A DNA stretch of 64,000 nt, taken from Xylaria sp. FL1777 (taxonomy: Eukaryota; Ascomycota; Sordariomycetes; Xylariales; Xylariaceae). Under the pieces are notes generated by a model. The model saw nothing but the letters and a program-made list of their open reading frames with translations, made no database searches and was not told the DNA's origin. The number at the start of each line of letters is the position of its first letter. Position 1 is the stretch's first letter. The position numbers and the translations under genes were made by a program. Positions 49,801 through 60,274 of this stretch are shown here, one piece after another. Where the stretch lies: positions 124,001-188,000 of the forward strand of contig MU400511.1 in NCBI GenBank assembly GCA_022578965.1. Reading direction: 5' to 3'.

Positions 49801-52494
49801 ATATATATATGCCTAAATATTATTAAAAATTATTTTTATTATATATATACGCTTTTAATTATTATATTTTTTATTTTTAAAAAAGTTATTAGTACTGCAA
49901 ATTAACTAAAAATGAAGGCATTTCTTTCTAAAAGTTCTAAAGAGCTAATACTTAATATTAAAGCATACAAGCAATTAGCACAAAAAATAGCAAACTTTAA
50001 AAAGAAAGCAAAAAAAAAAAAAAATAAGCATATATATATAAACTTAACTGCTAATTATAAAAAGCCTTTTTTTAAAAACTAATAGCTTTTTAAAAATAGC
50101 CTTAAAAAAAAGCTAATAATTATTAAGAATTTAAAGTATAAAAAATATTTAGCTTGCTAGCTTTTTTTATAAATTAAAAGACTAAATGCAAAAAATATTT
50201 AGCTAAAAAACATATTGCTTTTTTTAGTTAATGTTTTTTTAAAGTCTGTTTTGGAGTTTTATTTTACATAAAAAGAAATAACCTTTATAAAAAGTTTGTT
50301 TTTTAAAAACCTAAAAAAAAAAAAAAAAGTAGTATTAAAAAAGCACTTTAGTTATATGTTCTTTAAAAATAGCAAAACCTGCTAAAACTTATTTTTAGAC
50401 TTAGTTTAACAAATATAAAAAGGAATAATATACTTAATATACAAAAGGTATTATAATAAAAAAGCATTAAAATATTAGTAGTTTGTATTATATGTAATTT
50501 TAATAGGAGTTTTTTATATTTTTAACTTATTGTTTAATAAAAAAGCGCTTGATTTTTAAAAAAAAGCTTTTATAGCATACTTTGCTATATAGAACTACTT
50601 AGTAAACGCAAATAAAATATTACTTTATATGCTTAAACTAAAAACTAAATATTTAAGGGCATTTTTATAAACTGCAAGCTAAATATTAGAATTTATAGCT
50701 ATAAAAAGTTTTATAATGTTAATATAATACTTATTTAGGATTAAAAAACACTATAAAAATAATAATTTCTGCTTTAATAAATTTAATATTACGTTTATAA
50801 AAAATCTAATAGTTTTAGCAATAAAGCTAAAACTACATAAGAAATAAAAACCTGTAATACAAAAACTAAATATTTAGCAGTTATTATTTATAAAATTCTT
50901 AAAAAAACTGCTATTAAAAAAAGCTTTAAACAATTATTAAAAAAATAATAACATAAAACATTTTAATAAACTAAAGCTTTACAATAAACAAAAGTTAGCT
51001 TATTGTTTTTTGTTAAGTAAAGTTTTAAAAATAATACATAAAAATAATAAAAAGCAGTAGCTAAAAACTTTTTTTTTAGAACAATAAACAGCTGCTAAAA
51101 AAACTTACTAATATAAACAAAAATATTTAAATTACTAAAAAAAGCTTACTATTTATAGCTGCTATAAAAACTTTTATAAAATAAACACTACAAAATAAAG
51201 AATTAAAGCTATTTATATTACGAATATTTTTATAAAGCTAAATATTAAAGAATAGCTAAATAAGCATAAAATAAAAGCTTTGCTAAACATGTTGCTTTAG
51301 CTATATATAAATAAAAAAGCTAAAGCTTTAAAAATAAGTATTAAACCTAAGTATAGCTAGTTTATGGAAAATTTTCTTATAAATTAATAAAACGCAAAGT
51401 AAGCTGCAATAATTGCTATAACTTCTTAAATAAAATATTTTATAATAAAATATTGCTTAAATAATCATTAAATTATTATTTTTATTAATACTGTTTTAAA
51501 AGTAATATATATTTTAAACTTTAAGCATACTATTAATAAAAATAATAAATAAGTTTTTTAAAGATTACAAAAGTATTAAATAATAAAGCACTTTAATATA
51601 AAAGTTATATTAAGCTATTTTATACTTTTTTGCTTTTGCTAGCGCAATAATTATATATGCAGATTTATTAAAGCTTTATATTTATATTATATGTTTTATA
51701 ACTTAATAAGCTAGTATTTAAAAAAAAGTATTAATAATTAAAAAAGTTATAAATAGCTTATTTAATTTTTAAAAGCGAACTTTAAAGAGCACTTTAGCTT
51801 TAAATTGCAAGAAAATCTGCGTTTATTGCTTTTAATAAGCGCTAAGCTTTATTATTTCTTAAAAGAACTAAAGGCAACTTTCTTTAGATTTAATAAGTTA
51901 GCTTTTTTACTATTAAGCGCTAAAAATACACAAAGTAAAGAAAAAACGCTAAAAAAAAAACTAAAAGTTAATTGTTTTGCTTTTTTAGTGCTTTTTACTT
52001 TAAAGCACAAAAAAAGTTCTTAGTAAAAAGAACTAACAATTATACTAAAAAAGTTTTATTATAAGCAATATAAAGACATTTTAGCAGTACGGAGTTATTT
52101 TGCTATAAATACTCTTGCAAATATTCTTTCTTTTAAGTATAATAAGCTAAGTATAAAATTTAGCCGGGCTTAACAGTTTAAAAAAAAAAAAATATAAACT
52201 TCTTATAAGCACTTTTATAAAAAAAACGCTAAGCATTTTTAAAAGCTTTTGCTTATATATTTAAATATGTAAAAAAGCTAAAACTAGTTTTAACGAAGCT
52301 ATAATGCTTTTATAAGCGTTAAAGCTTAAGCTACTTTTAAACATAGCAAAAAAAATAAAAAAAAACTTATAGAACTAAATAAGCAAAAAAAAATAATATT
52401 AACTTTGTTTAAAAAACGCTAATAAAAATAAAAAACTTTATAATTATAAGTATTAAAATAAACTAAAAGTAGCCATATTTTAATAAAGGAAAAT
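46871..52494 (+). other. Element B2 region between integrase and 3' LTR
   Basis: About 5.6 kb that a standard Gypsy element does not have. Heptad-like, Glu/Lys-rich plus-strand fragments occur near 47560-47830 and 49080-49200; the latter is also readable in B1 (about 25200-25350, minus). The long coding-like region 49900-52250 lies in its right half. Confidence 0.6.
49900..52250 (+). pseudogene. Element B2 extra coding-like region downstream of integrase, family unknown
   Basis: In the plus strand, same sense as pol, a protein-like reading of about 700 residues can be followed, broken by TAA/TAG and perhaps a few frame changes near 50290. The frame with 51805-52023 extends upstream to at least 51360 and downstream to about 52180 with only mutation-type stops. 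It is rich in Leu, Phe, Tyr, Arg/Lys and looks helical; an example is SYFAINTLANILSFKYNKL near 52085-52145. No zinc, helicase, protease or recombinase motif was recognised. The counterpart exists in B1. It could be a captured host gene or an element-specific ORF. Confidence 0.55.
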
Positions 52495-52798
52495 TAAAGT
52501 AAAGTAAAGTAGCTAAATAAGCTAACTAGCTAGTTAAAGTAAGTTTAAGCTAAGTTATATAATAAAAATAAAAGTATAAGTATTACGCTAAATTTTAAAG
52601 TATAAATTTAACCATTATGCTTAATATTATAAAAATTAACTACAGTTGCTTTATTTATATTATTAAATAGCCTTTTAATTAATTGTTTAATTCCTTAATT
52701 CATACATGGCCTAATTGCTTAAATACATAAGTTATGACTTATCTCCTTACAATTAAAGTATTGTAGTAAATCTTGTGCAATCATACTGCTCTATTTCA
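52495..52798 (+). repeat. Element B2 3' LTR
   Basis: 304 bp. Its outer right part keeps C (CATGGCC, TTATCTCC) where the 5' LTR has T, and it ends intact with TTTCA before the CTAT duplication. Confidence 0.9.
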
Positions 52799-52802
52799 CT
52801 AT

Positions 52803-54220
52803 GTAATTATAAAGCAATTAAAAGCAAAAAAGCTTATAAATTTTTAATAATTAATAAAAAAATCTTTAGTTTGCTATAAAAACAAAATTTACATTTTTTT
52901 TAAAAAAGCTATATATTTTTAATTTATTAAGCTATATTATAATAATTTTTTAGCTAAATACTTTAGCTAAAACTATACTTTAAAACTATTATAACAAAAG
53001 TTTTATTAAAACAATATAAAACCAAATATTAAAAAATATATATAAAGCTATATAATTTGCTTTAAAACTAAAATAAAATACTACTAAAAATATAATAAAC
53101 TTAATGCTTTATTAATATTTAATAAACTTATATAAAAACTATTTATAAATTTTATTATAAGTTTACTAAAAACTTTTTATAAAAAAAAACTAATTAATAT
53201 TATTTTTGTTATTATAAATAAATTTACTAAGTTTATATATTTATTTTTAGTTAATATTATTATAACTTTAGTTAAACTAGCAGTTTTATTTTATTATAAA
53301 ATTAAATATATTTATAGTAGCTTAAAAAGCATTATTTTTAATAAAAGCTTTGTTTTTATTAGCTAATTTTAGTTTAATTTATATTATTATTTAAAAGTTA
53401 AATAAAAGCTTTTAATAGCATTTTATTTTAAAACTAATAAATAAACAAAACAAATAAACTAAATAATTAAAAATTATTTTAAGTGTTTTATAAATAGTAA
53501 ACAAATTAATTAGCTTTAACTTTTATTTTAAGCTTTTTTTGCTATAAATTTTACTATTAATTTTATAATTAAATAATTACTTTTTAAAGCTTTATATAGT
53601 TATATATTAGAATTCTGTTTGTTTATTAAAAATAACTTTACATTAAAAAGAATTTTAGCTATATAAAAACATTTTAATAAGTTATAAACTATTAAAAATA
53701 AAATAATAAAGCAATAATAAATTATAACTAATAAATATATAAAATATTATAATAATAAACATAAACTTATAACTTTTAAAACTAAAAACTTAGTAGCATT
53801 ATTAATAAAAAATATTAAATTTAAAAATAAAAAATTAGCACTTAAGTTTATTAAACTTTTTTAAATTCTTTTTATAATTAATTTATAAGTATACTATATT
53901 AATTTTTTAAAACAATATAGCTGCTTTTATTTTGTTTTTTTAATTTAGTTATTTAAGCTTTAAAAAGCTAAATATAAATATAGTTTACTTATGTTAAACC
54001 TTAAAAATAAGTTAAAAAAATAAAAAGTTAAAAATATAATAAATAAAATAACTTATAATAAAAAAAAATATTATTTTATTAAATAAAAAAGCTAGCTAAC
54101 TAAATATAATTAATAAATATTTATTATTAATATTATAGCTTTTAAAGTAATTAAAAACTTTAAAAAACACTTAAGTTATAAAAAAAAAGCAAAGCTATTA
54201 AGCTAACAAAATAATATTAA
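52803..54220 (+). pseudogene. Element D integrase remnant
   Basis: Resumes element D after B2. At about 53190-53390 it reads I-I-NKFTKFIYLF, then a helix LVKLAVLFYYKI, and IIFNKSFVFIS. This matches the Gypsy integrase core with both aspartates (GAT/GAC) now Asn. The following part gives a YYLKVK and an LQTIKNKIIKQ helix, then FKTKNLVAL, the usual integrase tail. A chromodomain-like end is possible near 54090-54190 but too mutated to call. Confidence 0.82.
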
Positions 54221-56200
54221 TTTATTATTAATTTAGCTATAAATTAAAGCTTAAATATGTTATATATATTAACTAGTTATTTTTTTGTTTTTAATTATAT
54301 AATAAGAATTATATTTATTGCTTTAAGTTTTAAAATACTTGCGCTTTACTAATAAGCTATATATAAAAACGCTATAAATAAATTATAATATTTTTACAAA
54401 AAAGCTTTAAAACATTAATTATTAAACTTTAAAACATTTTTATATTAAAAAAAGCTAACTAAATACTTTTATTTATACTTATTAATAATAGTTAATATAG
54501 CTTTATATATATTTTTTTAAAAGAAATAAAAGTAGCTTTTTAAGCTATATATTTATAGTTTATAACTTATATTTTAAGTATAATTAAACAAGCATATTAC
54601 TAACGTTAAAAATAGTTTTAATTTTATTAGGAAATTTTATAAAATTAGTTTAAATAAAGCTATTTATAGTGCTTATATAAAAAAGCTTAATAGTTTAGCA
54701 AGCTAAAAATTTACGTTTTACTATTAAGTGCTTATATTTAGCATAATGTTTTTATATTGCTAATTATTAGCTAAACTTTATATAAAATAAAAATAAAATA
54801 ATTTATTTTTATATTGCTAATTTTACTAATTAATTAAAACTAAGCTTTATAAGTTAATAAAAAACGTAAAAATGCCTTTAAAAAGCAAAACTATATAGCT
54901 ATAAAGTTAATATAATAATTGTTTAAAGTTTTTTAAACAATAGTGCAATTTTTATTTATAATAACTTTTTTATAGTTATTTTTTTAAAAAACAAAAAAAT
55001 AAATAAACTAGTTTAATAACTTTTAAATATATATTATATTAAAATATAATATAGCAAATAGCTAACTTATTAATAAAACTAATTTAAAATAAATATAAAT
55101 TAAGTTATAAGCTTATATAAAATATAGCTATTTATATAGCTTATATAAGTTATTATTTCTAGATTTTTAAATTTGCAAACTATATTTAAAAGTAAGCTAT
55201 TTTTTAGCTAAAATACCTTTTTAAAACGCTTAAAATAAAGCTAATATATTAACAAACTACTTAAAACTATTGCTTTTTTAATAGTTTTATATTTTTTGTT
55301 TTTAGTTTTAGTAATTTGTTTATAAAGTTTATAAATAAAAGTTATAATAAAAATAAACTAACGTTTAAATAGCATAAAAACTTTAATATTTGCATTAAAA
55401 TTAAACTTATTTCTTGCGTTGTTTATATTAAAATTATGCAAGCTAACATTTAGATTTTTTTTAAGATTTATAAAGTTAAAATTATTTTTATTTTTATTTT
55501 TATTTTTTTTTTTATAACTAATAAAAAACCTAATAATATTTAAATCTTTATTAAAATTAAAGCTGTTTTAAAAAAAAAGCAAACTACTAAAGTTTTTATT
55601 TTTATTACTAAAGTTATTAAACTTTTAGTAAAAAAGTTTATTAAAGTTTTATTTTATAGTAAAATTAAACTTATTTTTAAATAAATTTAAGCATAAAGCA
55701 AGTTATAATAATTTTTTACGTTTATGTTTATAACTATAGCTTTAACTATAACTACGTTTATATGTATTACTTTTAATTACTATAAGTTTAAATAGCATAA
55801 TTATAATATAAATAATAATTAAAAAAAAAGCAGAAAAAATATAAAATAAGTATAAAATTAGTAGTAATAAAGTAAATAGCTAAAACTAAGTGTTTAATAG
55901 CAGCTAAAAAAAGAAAAAAAAAAAAAAAAAGAAAAAAAAAAGCATATAGCAATAAAAATATAAACATAAGCCTTGCTATAAATATAGCATAAAATAAACA
56001 TAACTTAATATATAAACATAAGTATAAATATATAAGTACTTTAACTATTATATTATATAAACATTTTATTTAACATATTATATTTATGCTTAATTGCTTT
56101 ATATTATTTTACTTTATTATTTATATTTAAGATTAATTATTTTAATTAATTTTACTTATATATAAGTTAAAAATAACTTAATTAAAAAAAAAAAAATAGT
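54221..56200 (+). other. Element D region between integrase and 3' LTR
   Basis: About 2 kb with no recognised domain, containing A- and T-rich runs and a poly(A/G) tract near 55905-55945. It may be untranslated sequence, a further mutated ORF, or an unrecognised small insertion. I cannot decide from the reading frames. Confidence 0.35.
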
Positions 56201-56393
56201 TGTTATAATTAAGCTACTTAAATACTTTAGCACATGTTATATATTACTTATATATATAAAATATTTTTTTTATACTTATTTTATAAAAGTTTTTTTCTTT
56301 TTTTAAGCTTTAGTTTTATTAAATACTTATTATAAAACTAGAGATATATTAACTATTATACTTAACCTTTAATGCTTTATATCTTTTATAACA
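56201..56393 (+). repeat. Element D 3' LTR
   Basis: 193 bp, matching 10033-10225. The outer right end keeps C (TACTTAACC, final AACA), while its left part has lost G and C relative to the 5' copy. Confidence 0.92.
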
Positions 56394-56398
56394 TAAAG
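56394..56398. repeat. Target site duplication of element D, right copy (TAAAG)
   Basis: Same five bases as 10028-10032, directly after the 3' LTR. Confidence 0.9.
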
Positions 56399-57961
56399 TT
56401 ATATATTAGCTATAAATATAGCTTAAATATTTTTATTAATATAAAAATAACATATAGCTATATAAGCTTTAATAAATAATTAAAGTTTTTTATTAACTTT
56501 TTTAAGCTAAAAAATTATTAATAATACTTAAAATTAAAAAAACTTTAATAATTAAAATAAGCATAAAGTAAAGCTTAAAAATATGCAAATATTAATATAG
56601 TTAAAAGTATTTATAAAACTATAATTGTTATTTTTAGCGTTTATTTTGTTTTTTTTACATTATAAGCATTTAATAAACTTGCTAATAATATTATAAATAT
56701 AAAAATTATTAATGTTTTTATATAATTAACATAAAAAAAACAGCAATAAAAAATGCATAATATATTATTATAATATAAATAATATAATAGTAATATAGCT
56801 TAAGCATTTTAGCATACTTAATAAATATAAATTTTAAAGCTATTAGTAATATTTTAGCATAAAGCATTAAAGCATTTATTTTTATTTTAAAAATTAGCAT
56901 TATAGCAAAAAAGCATAACAATAAGCAATTATAAAAGCTTAAACTATATAATAGTAAACTATTAATTATTTTATTTAGTATTATAAATTAAATAACTAAT
57001 AAAAACTACAGCAAAATAATTTATAACTTTAAATATATAAGCTTAATATTAATTAGCATATATATTTAAGTTAAGCTAACTATAAATATATATTATAAAA
57101 AGCATAATAGCTATAATAAAATAGATTTTTATATAATTATAATATATTAGTAACTAATTATATTATAAACTTAGCACTTTAATATATTAAAGCAAACATA
57201 AGCTAAATATATAATAATAATAGTAATAAAAATAATAAAATTAATAATTAAAAAAAAAAATTAACATAAATAGCTAAATAAAATAACTTATTATTTATTA
57301 TTACTTTATATTATTTAATGCATAAGCTATTTATAAGCTATATTTACTTAATAAGCTTACTATAAAAAGTATAAAAGCAGCTTAAAAAATAAATATATAA
57401 AAAGTAAACTAAAAAATAATAAATAATTAACTTTGTTTATAATTTAGTTATAACTTAGTTATAAAAAAATTAATGCAATAAAAAGCTAGCAATAATACTA
57501 AAGTAAACAAACTATAATATATTAGCAATATAATAAAAAAAAGTTTAAAAAAAAACTAAAAAAAAGAAATAGCACATTTAGCTAAATAAATGCTAAAACT
57601 AAAAAAACTGCTATAAATAACACAAAGCAAGCAGCAATACTAAAGCAAGCAAACTACAAAAAAAAAAAATATAAAAAAAAAAAAATTATAAAATAACTAC
57701 ATAAAAGTATATACATTTAATTAATAGTATAATATAAATAAGCAAATAACTTAAAAGTAAAAAAGTAAAAAGTAAAGCACTTAATAAAATTATAGCAAAA
57801 CTAATGCAACCTAAAAATAAATACAAAATGTTTTTATTTAGCTACTAAAAAAAAAGTAAGCTGCTTACGGCTTGCTTTTAACCTACAAGCATAGTTTTTA
57901 TCTATATATATAAAAGATAAAAACCGGCATAGCTAGTAGGCCGTTAGCTCGAGTAATACAA
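56399..57961. other. Right part of the older sequence that element D entered
   Basis: AT-rich up to about 57830, then rising in G+C. Plus-strand frames near 57590-57690 read an Ala/Lys/Gln-rich run (NTKQAAILKQANY) followed by Lys repeats that may have been Glu. This could be the C-terminal coiled coil of an old transposase or another basic protein. No terminal inverted repeat with 9410-10032 was found. Confidence 0.35.
57894..57924. repeat. Short perfect hairpin near the right island border
   Basis: GTTTTTATC (57894-57902) and GATAAAAAC (57916-57924) are perfect inverted 9-mers around an AT-only loop of 13 nt. It lies about 40 bp inside the right border repeat. No matching hairpin is seen at the left border. 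Confidence 0.6.
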
Positions 57962-57982
57962 TATATATAATCTTTGTTATAC
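57962..57982. repeat. Right border direct repeat (21 bp)
   Basis: Identical to 9389-9409 in the same orientation. Sequence of normal composition begins directly after it. Confidence 0.85.
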
Positions 57983-58286
57983 TAACTATGCAAAGTGTCT
58001 CAATTGCGCTATGACATATATATACTCGATGATCAGCGTTGCGCACGGTCCCTAAGACCATGACCACGGCGACTAATGATAGAAAATACTCAAGATTTCA
58101 ATTTCATACGTAGCTCGATAAGCCGCATGGATCTGGATTTGGAATAGATTTTCTTGTGACTTTGACTGTGGTCCAGTGATCCGGCCCAGTCTGGCGAGAA
58201 CTCTTTTTGGCTGCTATATTAGTAGCTTGTCTAGGCTTCGCGCCCATGCGACGGGAAGATGTTGCAATGATTCCCCCATTTATCCC
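57983..58286. other. Intergenic region between island and membrane-protein gene
   Basis: Normal composition. It should contain the 3' untranslated region of the minus-strand gene ending at 58287. The plus-strand frame 58176-58706 is a shadow of that gene. Confidence 0.5.
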
Positions 58287-59424
58287 CTAAAAATAAGAGT
58301 AATACCGGCTGTCGTCAAAGCGATGTTCGGAAATAGGATCCATATTAGATCCGGTCCGCTGATGGCCGGCGGACTGCTGCGGTCTCTCTGTGCTGCCGGT
58401 ACTCTGTGGCGAAATGAACGCCAGGGAGGGGGTATCGCTCCCCCGCTGGCTCCAGCCCGCGGCATAGTCGCTCGGCGGGTAGTTCTCGTAGGGCGTGTTC
58501 TGGATCGAGCCCGTCCTGTCCACGCCGGCGCCCCCCTGCGCGTACGTGTCCGCCGGAAGCTCGATCTTCTGCGCTGGCTCGCCGTGCAGCTCGGGCTTAT
58601 GACGGAGCCAGCCTTGCTGCGCGTTCTGCGACTCGGGGCTGTACATTGGCGGCGGCGATCGCTGATGCATCTGCTCGGGAGGAAGTTCCGAGCGTGGCTG
58701 TTGTGATTGTTGCTTCTCTTGCTGTTCTTGGGCTCTCTTCTTCTTTCGCCGCAGGAAGAAGAATATGAATATAGTCGCTGCGATAACGGGCACGCCGACA
58801 CCAACACCGACGCCGATGCCCGCTTTGGCACCCGTGCTAAGACCTCCGGAGCTTGAATGAGACGAAGATGACGTTGCGGTAGGGAGCGCTGTGGGGTTGA
58901 AGGAGATTGTCCCGCCGGCTGTTGTTGGGAGTAGCGCAATTTGGTTCAGAGTCGGCTGTCCACTGGCAGGGTTCGAGATCAGGGCTGATGCGGCGTTGCA
59001 CGTACAGTCTTCATGCTTGATCACAACTTCGTCTTTATGGTGGGCGCATCCAGAGAATAGGTCGATGTCGTCGCCGTCACACCTCGCTAGCGCCACCCAT
59101 TGTTGGTCGGGATATCCTGCCTTGTGCGGACACTTGGATGAAGAGTAGGTTCCATCTGTACACCCAGTAATGTATGTCACAGATGCTGTTGCTGTGGTCA
59201 GCTTTCACAGCGATATATGTAGTTTTACTGCATTATGAGATTATGTTCGACCTACTATCATTATCATAGCATACGTTCTCAGATAAGCAGAAGTCCCCTT
59301 GGAAGCAGCAGGCCTGGGTTCCGGCGACGGCTGCATTCCCACAAGGGATAAAACGCGGGTCGGAGATTTGCCCTTCTCCATAGAAGCACTGTCCAGACGA
59401 GATATAGAGGTTGCCGTCGCTCAT
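58287..59424 (-). CDS. Cysteine-rich single-pass membrane protein, function unknown
   Basis: Exons 59424-59256 and 59191-58287 (64-bp intron, GTAGGT donor, CACAG acceptor) give 357 residues. Residues 1 to about 150 form a Cys-rich outer domain with GQCFYG, a CG..ACC..GDFCL..NVCY core, then YITGCTD and CP, resembling a common but uncharacterised fungal family. A Thr/Ser-rich stalk follows, then a Gly/Val transmembrane helix (AGIGVGVGVGVPVIAATIF) stopped by RRKKKR, and a cytosolic tail rich in Gln, Pro and Ser. The layout suggests a cell-surface or wall-sensing role, which is inference. No signal peptide is seen at MSDGNLY, so an upstream exon or a non-classical topology remains possible. Confidence 0.72.
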
Positions 59425-60274
59425 GGTGTAAATAGTAGGGAGTGACTTCCCTTTGTGTGGAAATATAGTAAAGCAAGTGCGAAAATGGATAGAAGAAGAA
59501 GGAAAAGCAGAGGGGGATAAGCCGTCGGGGTCTCTTTACCATCAAACGTCGACCTTCGTTAAGGCGAGGTGAGCGCCTCGACTATATGGTCAGCCGGTGA
59601 CCTAATAATCTACTAAACATGTGCTCCGTATGATGCTGTTGGTGGACTTCGTATTACTTGCAGTATACGACAATCTCATTAGGAAAAGATCCCCTCCTCC
59701 ATAAGACAACCCCTCATAATGGAGAGCACAATTGAAGTTGATCCTACCTTTATATGGTTGACAACTGGATTATACCATTGGCTCTAATTGAGACATCTGG
59801 AAGCCGCTGGTAAGCCTCCTCCGTAATTGAAAGGTTTAGCGCTCTGATGCTCGATATCCTGAGTGCAAAGGCTGGGGGAGAAGTAAACAGTAGTAGCGTA
59901 GCACTTTGGAGGGGAAACATGAAGACGGGGATGGTAACAACGACCACACAAATAATAGAGATAGCAAAGGGGTGTGCTGAATACGATAAAAGTCTTCCTA
60001 TTGCGTCTCTTGAGTGAGGGTATTTTTGGAATGCTAAAGCTAGGAGTCGAAACAAGCAGTCGAAAGATCGATGGATTATTCAGTGTAGTGAATCAGGTCT
60101 GACGGACCCTGGGACAATCTTCAGATACGTCAGTTATCAACGAAACTATTCTATTATGGGTCGCGCTCTCTTTATATCAAGTAGGGAAAACCTGACTGAA
60201 GCAAGAAGATGCATCGCCGTTGCGAGATTCTTTCGGCCGAGTGCACTGGCTATGTTTCAGTCGTCATGTCACAA
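59425..60274. other. Intergenic region, no supported gene
   Basis: Upstream region of the membrane-protein gene and 3' region of the carboxypeptidase gene. A 101-codon minus-strand frame (59750-60055) has a hydrophobic stretch but no start context, splice logic or family resemblance, so I do not call it. Confidence 0.45.

Larger units (their letters stand above)
37741..52798 (+). mobile_element. Element B, copy 2: about 15-kb LTR retrotransposon (plus strand)
   Basis: 15,058 bp with two 304-bp LTRs (37741-38044, 52495-52798) that start TGAAG (mutated to TAAAG) and end TTTCA, flanked by CTAT duplications (37737-37740, 52799-52802). Plus-strand order: a basic Lys/Arg-rich coding-like stretch (about 38800-39100), a coding-like region with coiled-coil-like runs (about 39950-43700, probably gag and protease), RT with box F-F-N-D at 44393-44404, RNase H, integrase to about 46870, then 5.6 kb including a long extra coding-like region. 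At 15 kb it is about twice the usual fungal Gypsy length. It broke element D between RNase H and integrase. Confidence 0.9.
10033..56393 (+). mobile_element. Element D: Ty3/Gypsy LTR retrotransposon, interrupted by B1 and B2
   Basis: Bounded by two 193-bp LTRs (10033-10225, 56201-56393) that start TGTTATAA and end AACA, or AATA where mutated, and flanked by TAAAG duplications. Subtracting B1 and B2 with their 4-bp duplications leaves about 8.6 kb. Order on the plus strand: gag with zinc knuckle (to about 12050), reverse transcriptase broken at 13826 and resumed at 36524, RNase H to 37740, integrase from 52803. RT-RH-IN order makes it Ty3/Gypsy. About 2 kb between integrase and the 3' LTR is unexplained. 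All frames are destroyed by C-to-T changes. Confidence 0.92.
9389..57982. other. AT-rich RIP-like island
   Basis: From border repeat to border repeat the sequence is overwhelmingly A and T, all frames are riddled with TAA/TAG, and recognisable retroelement proteins survive only as runs where CAA, CAG and TGG have become stops. CC, GG, TC and GA are nearly absent. This is the footprint of C-to-T mutation on both strands of repeated DNA, as RIP makes in ascomycetes. It consists of nested LTR elements (D, B1, B2, A) plus about 2.2 kb of older sequence. The few long ORFs in it (11755, 19829, 45564, 51805, 56718) are by-products. Confidence 0.92.

Noticed and set aside
13827..52798. Single inverted segmental duplication making B1 and B2
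   Set aside because: Each copy has its own 4-bp target duplication (ATAT, CTAT) and interrupts a different point of element D, so two insertions are simpler.
9389..57982. Starship-type giant mobile element
   Set aside because: The 21-bp repeats are suggestive, but no tyrosine-recombinase captain or cargo genes are readable. All assignable content is LTR retroelements.
9389..57982. Mitochondrial DNA insertion or centromere
   Set aside because: Mitochondrial genes are not seen, and A+T bias is explained by mutated retroelements. A centromere core cannot be excluded from sequence alone, but the island is short and closely flanked by ordinary genes.
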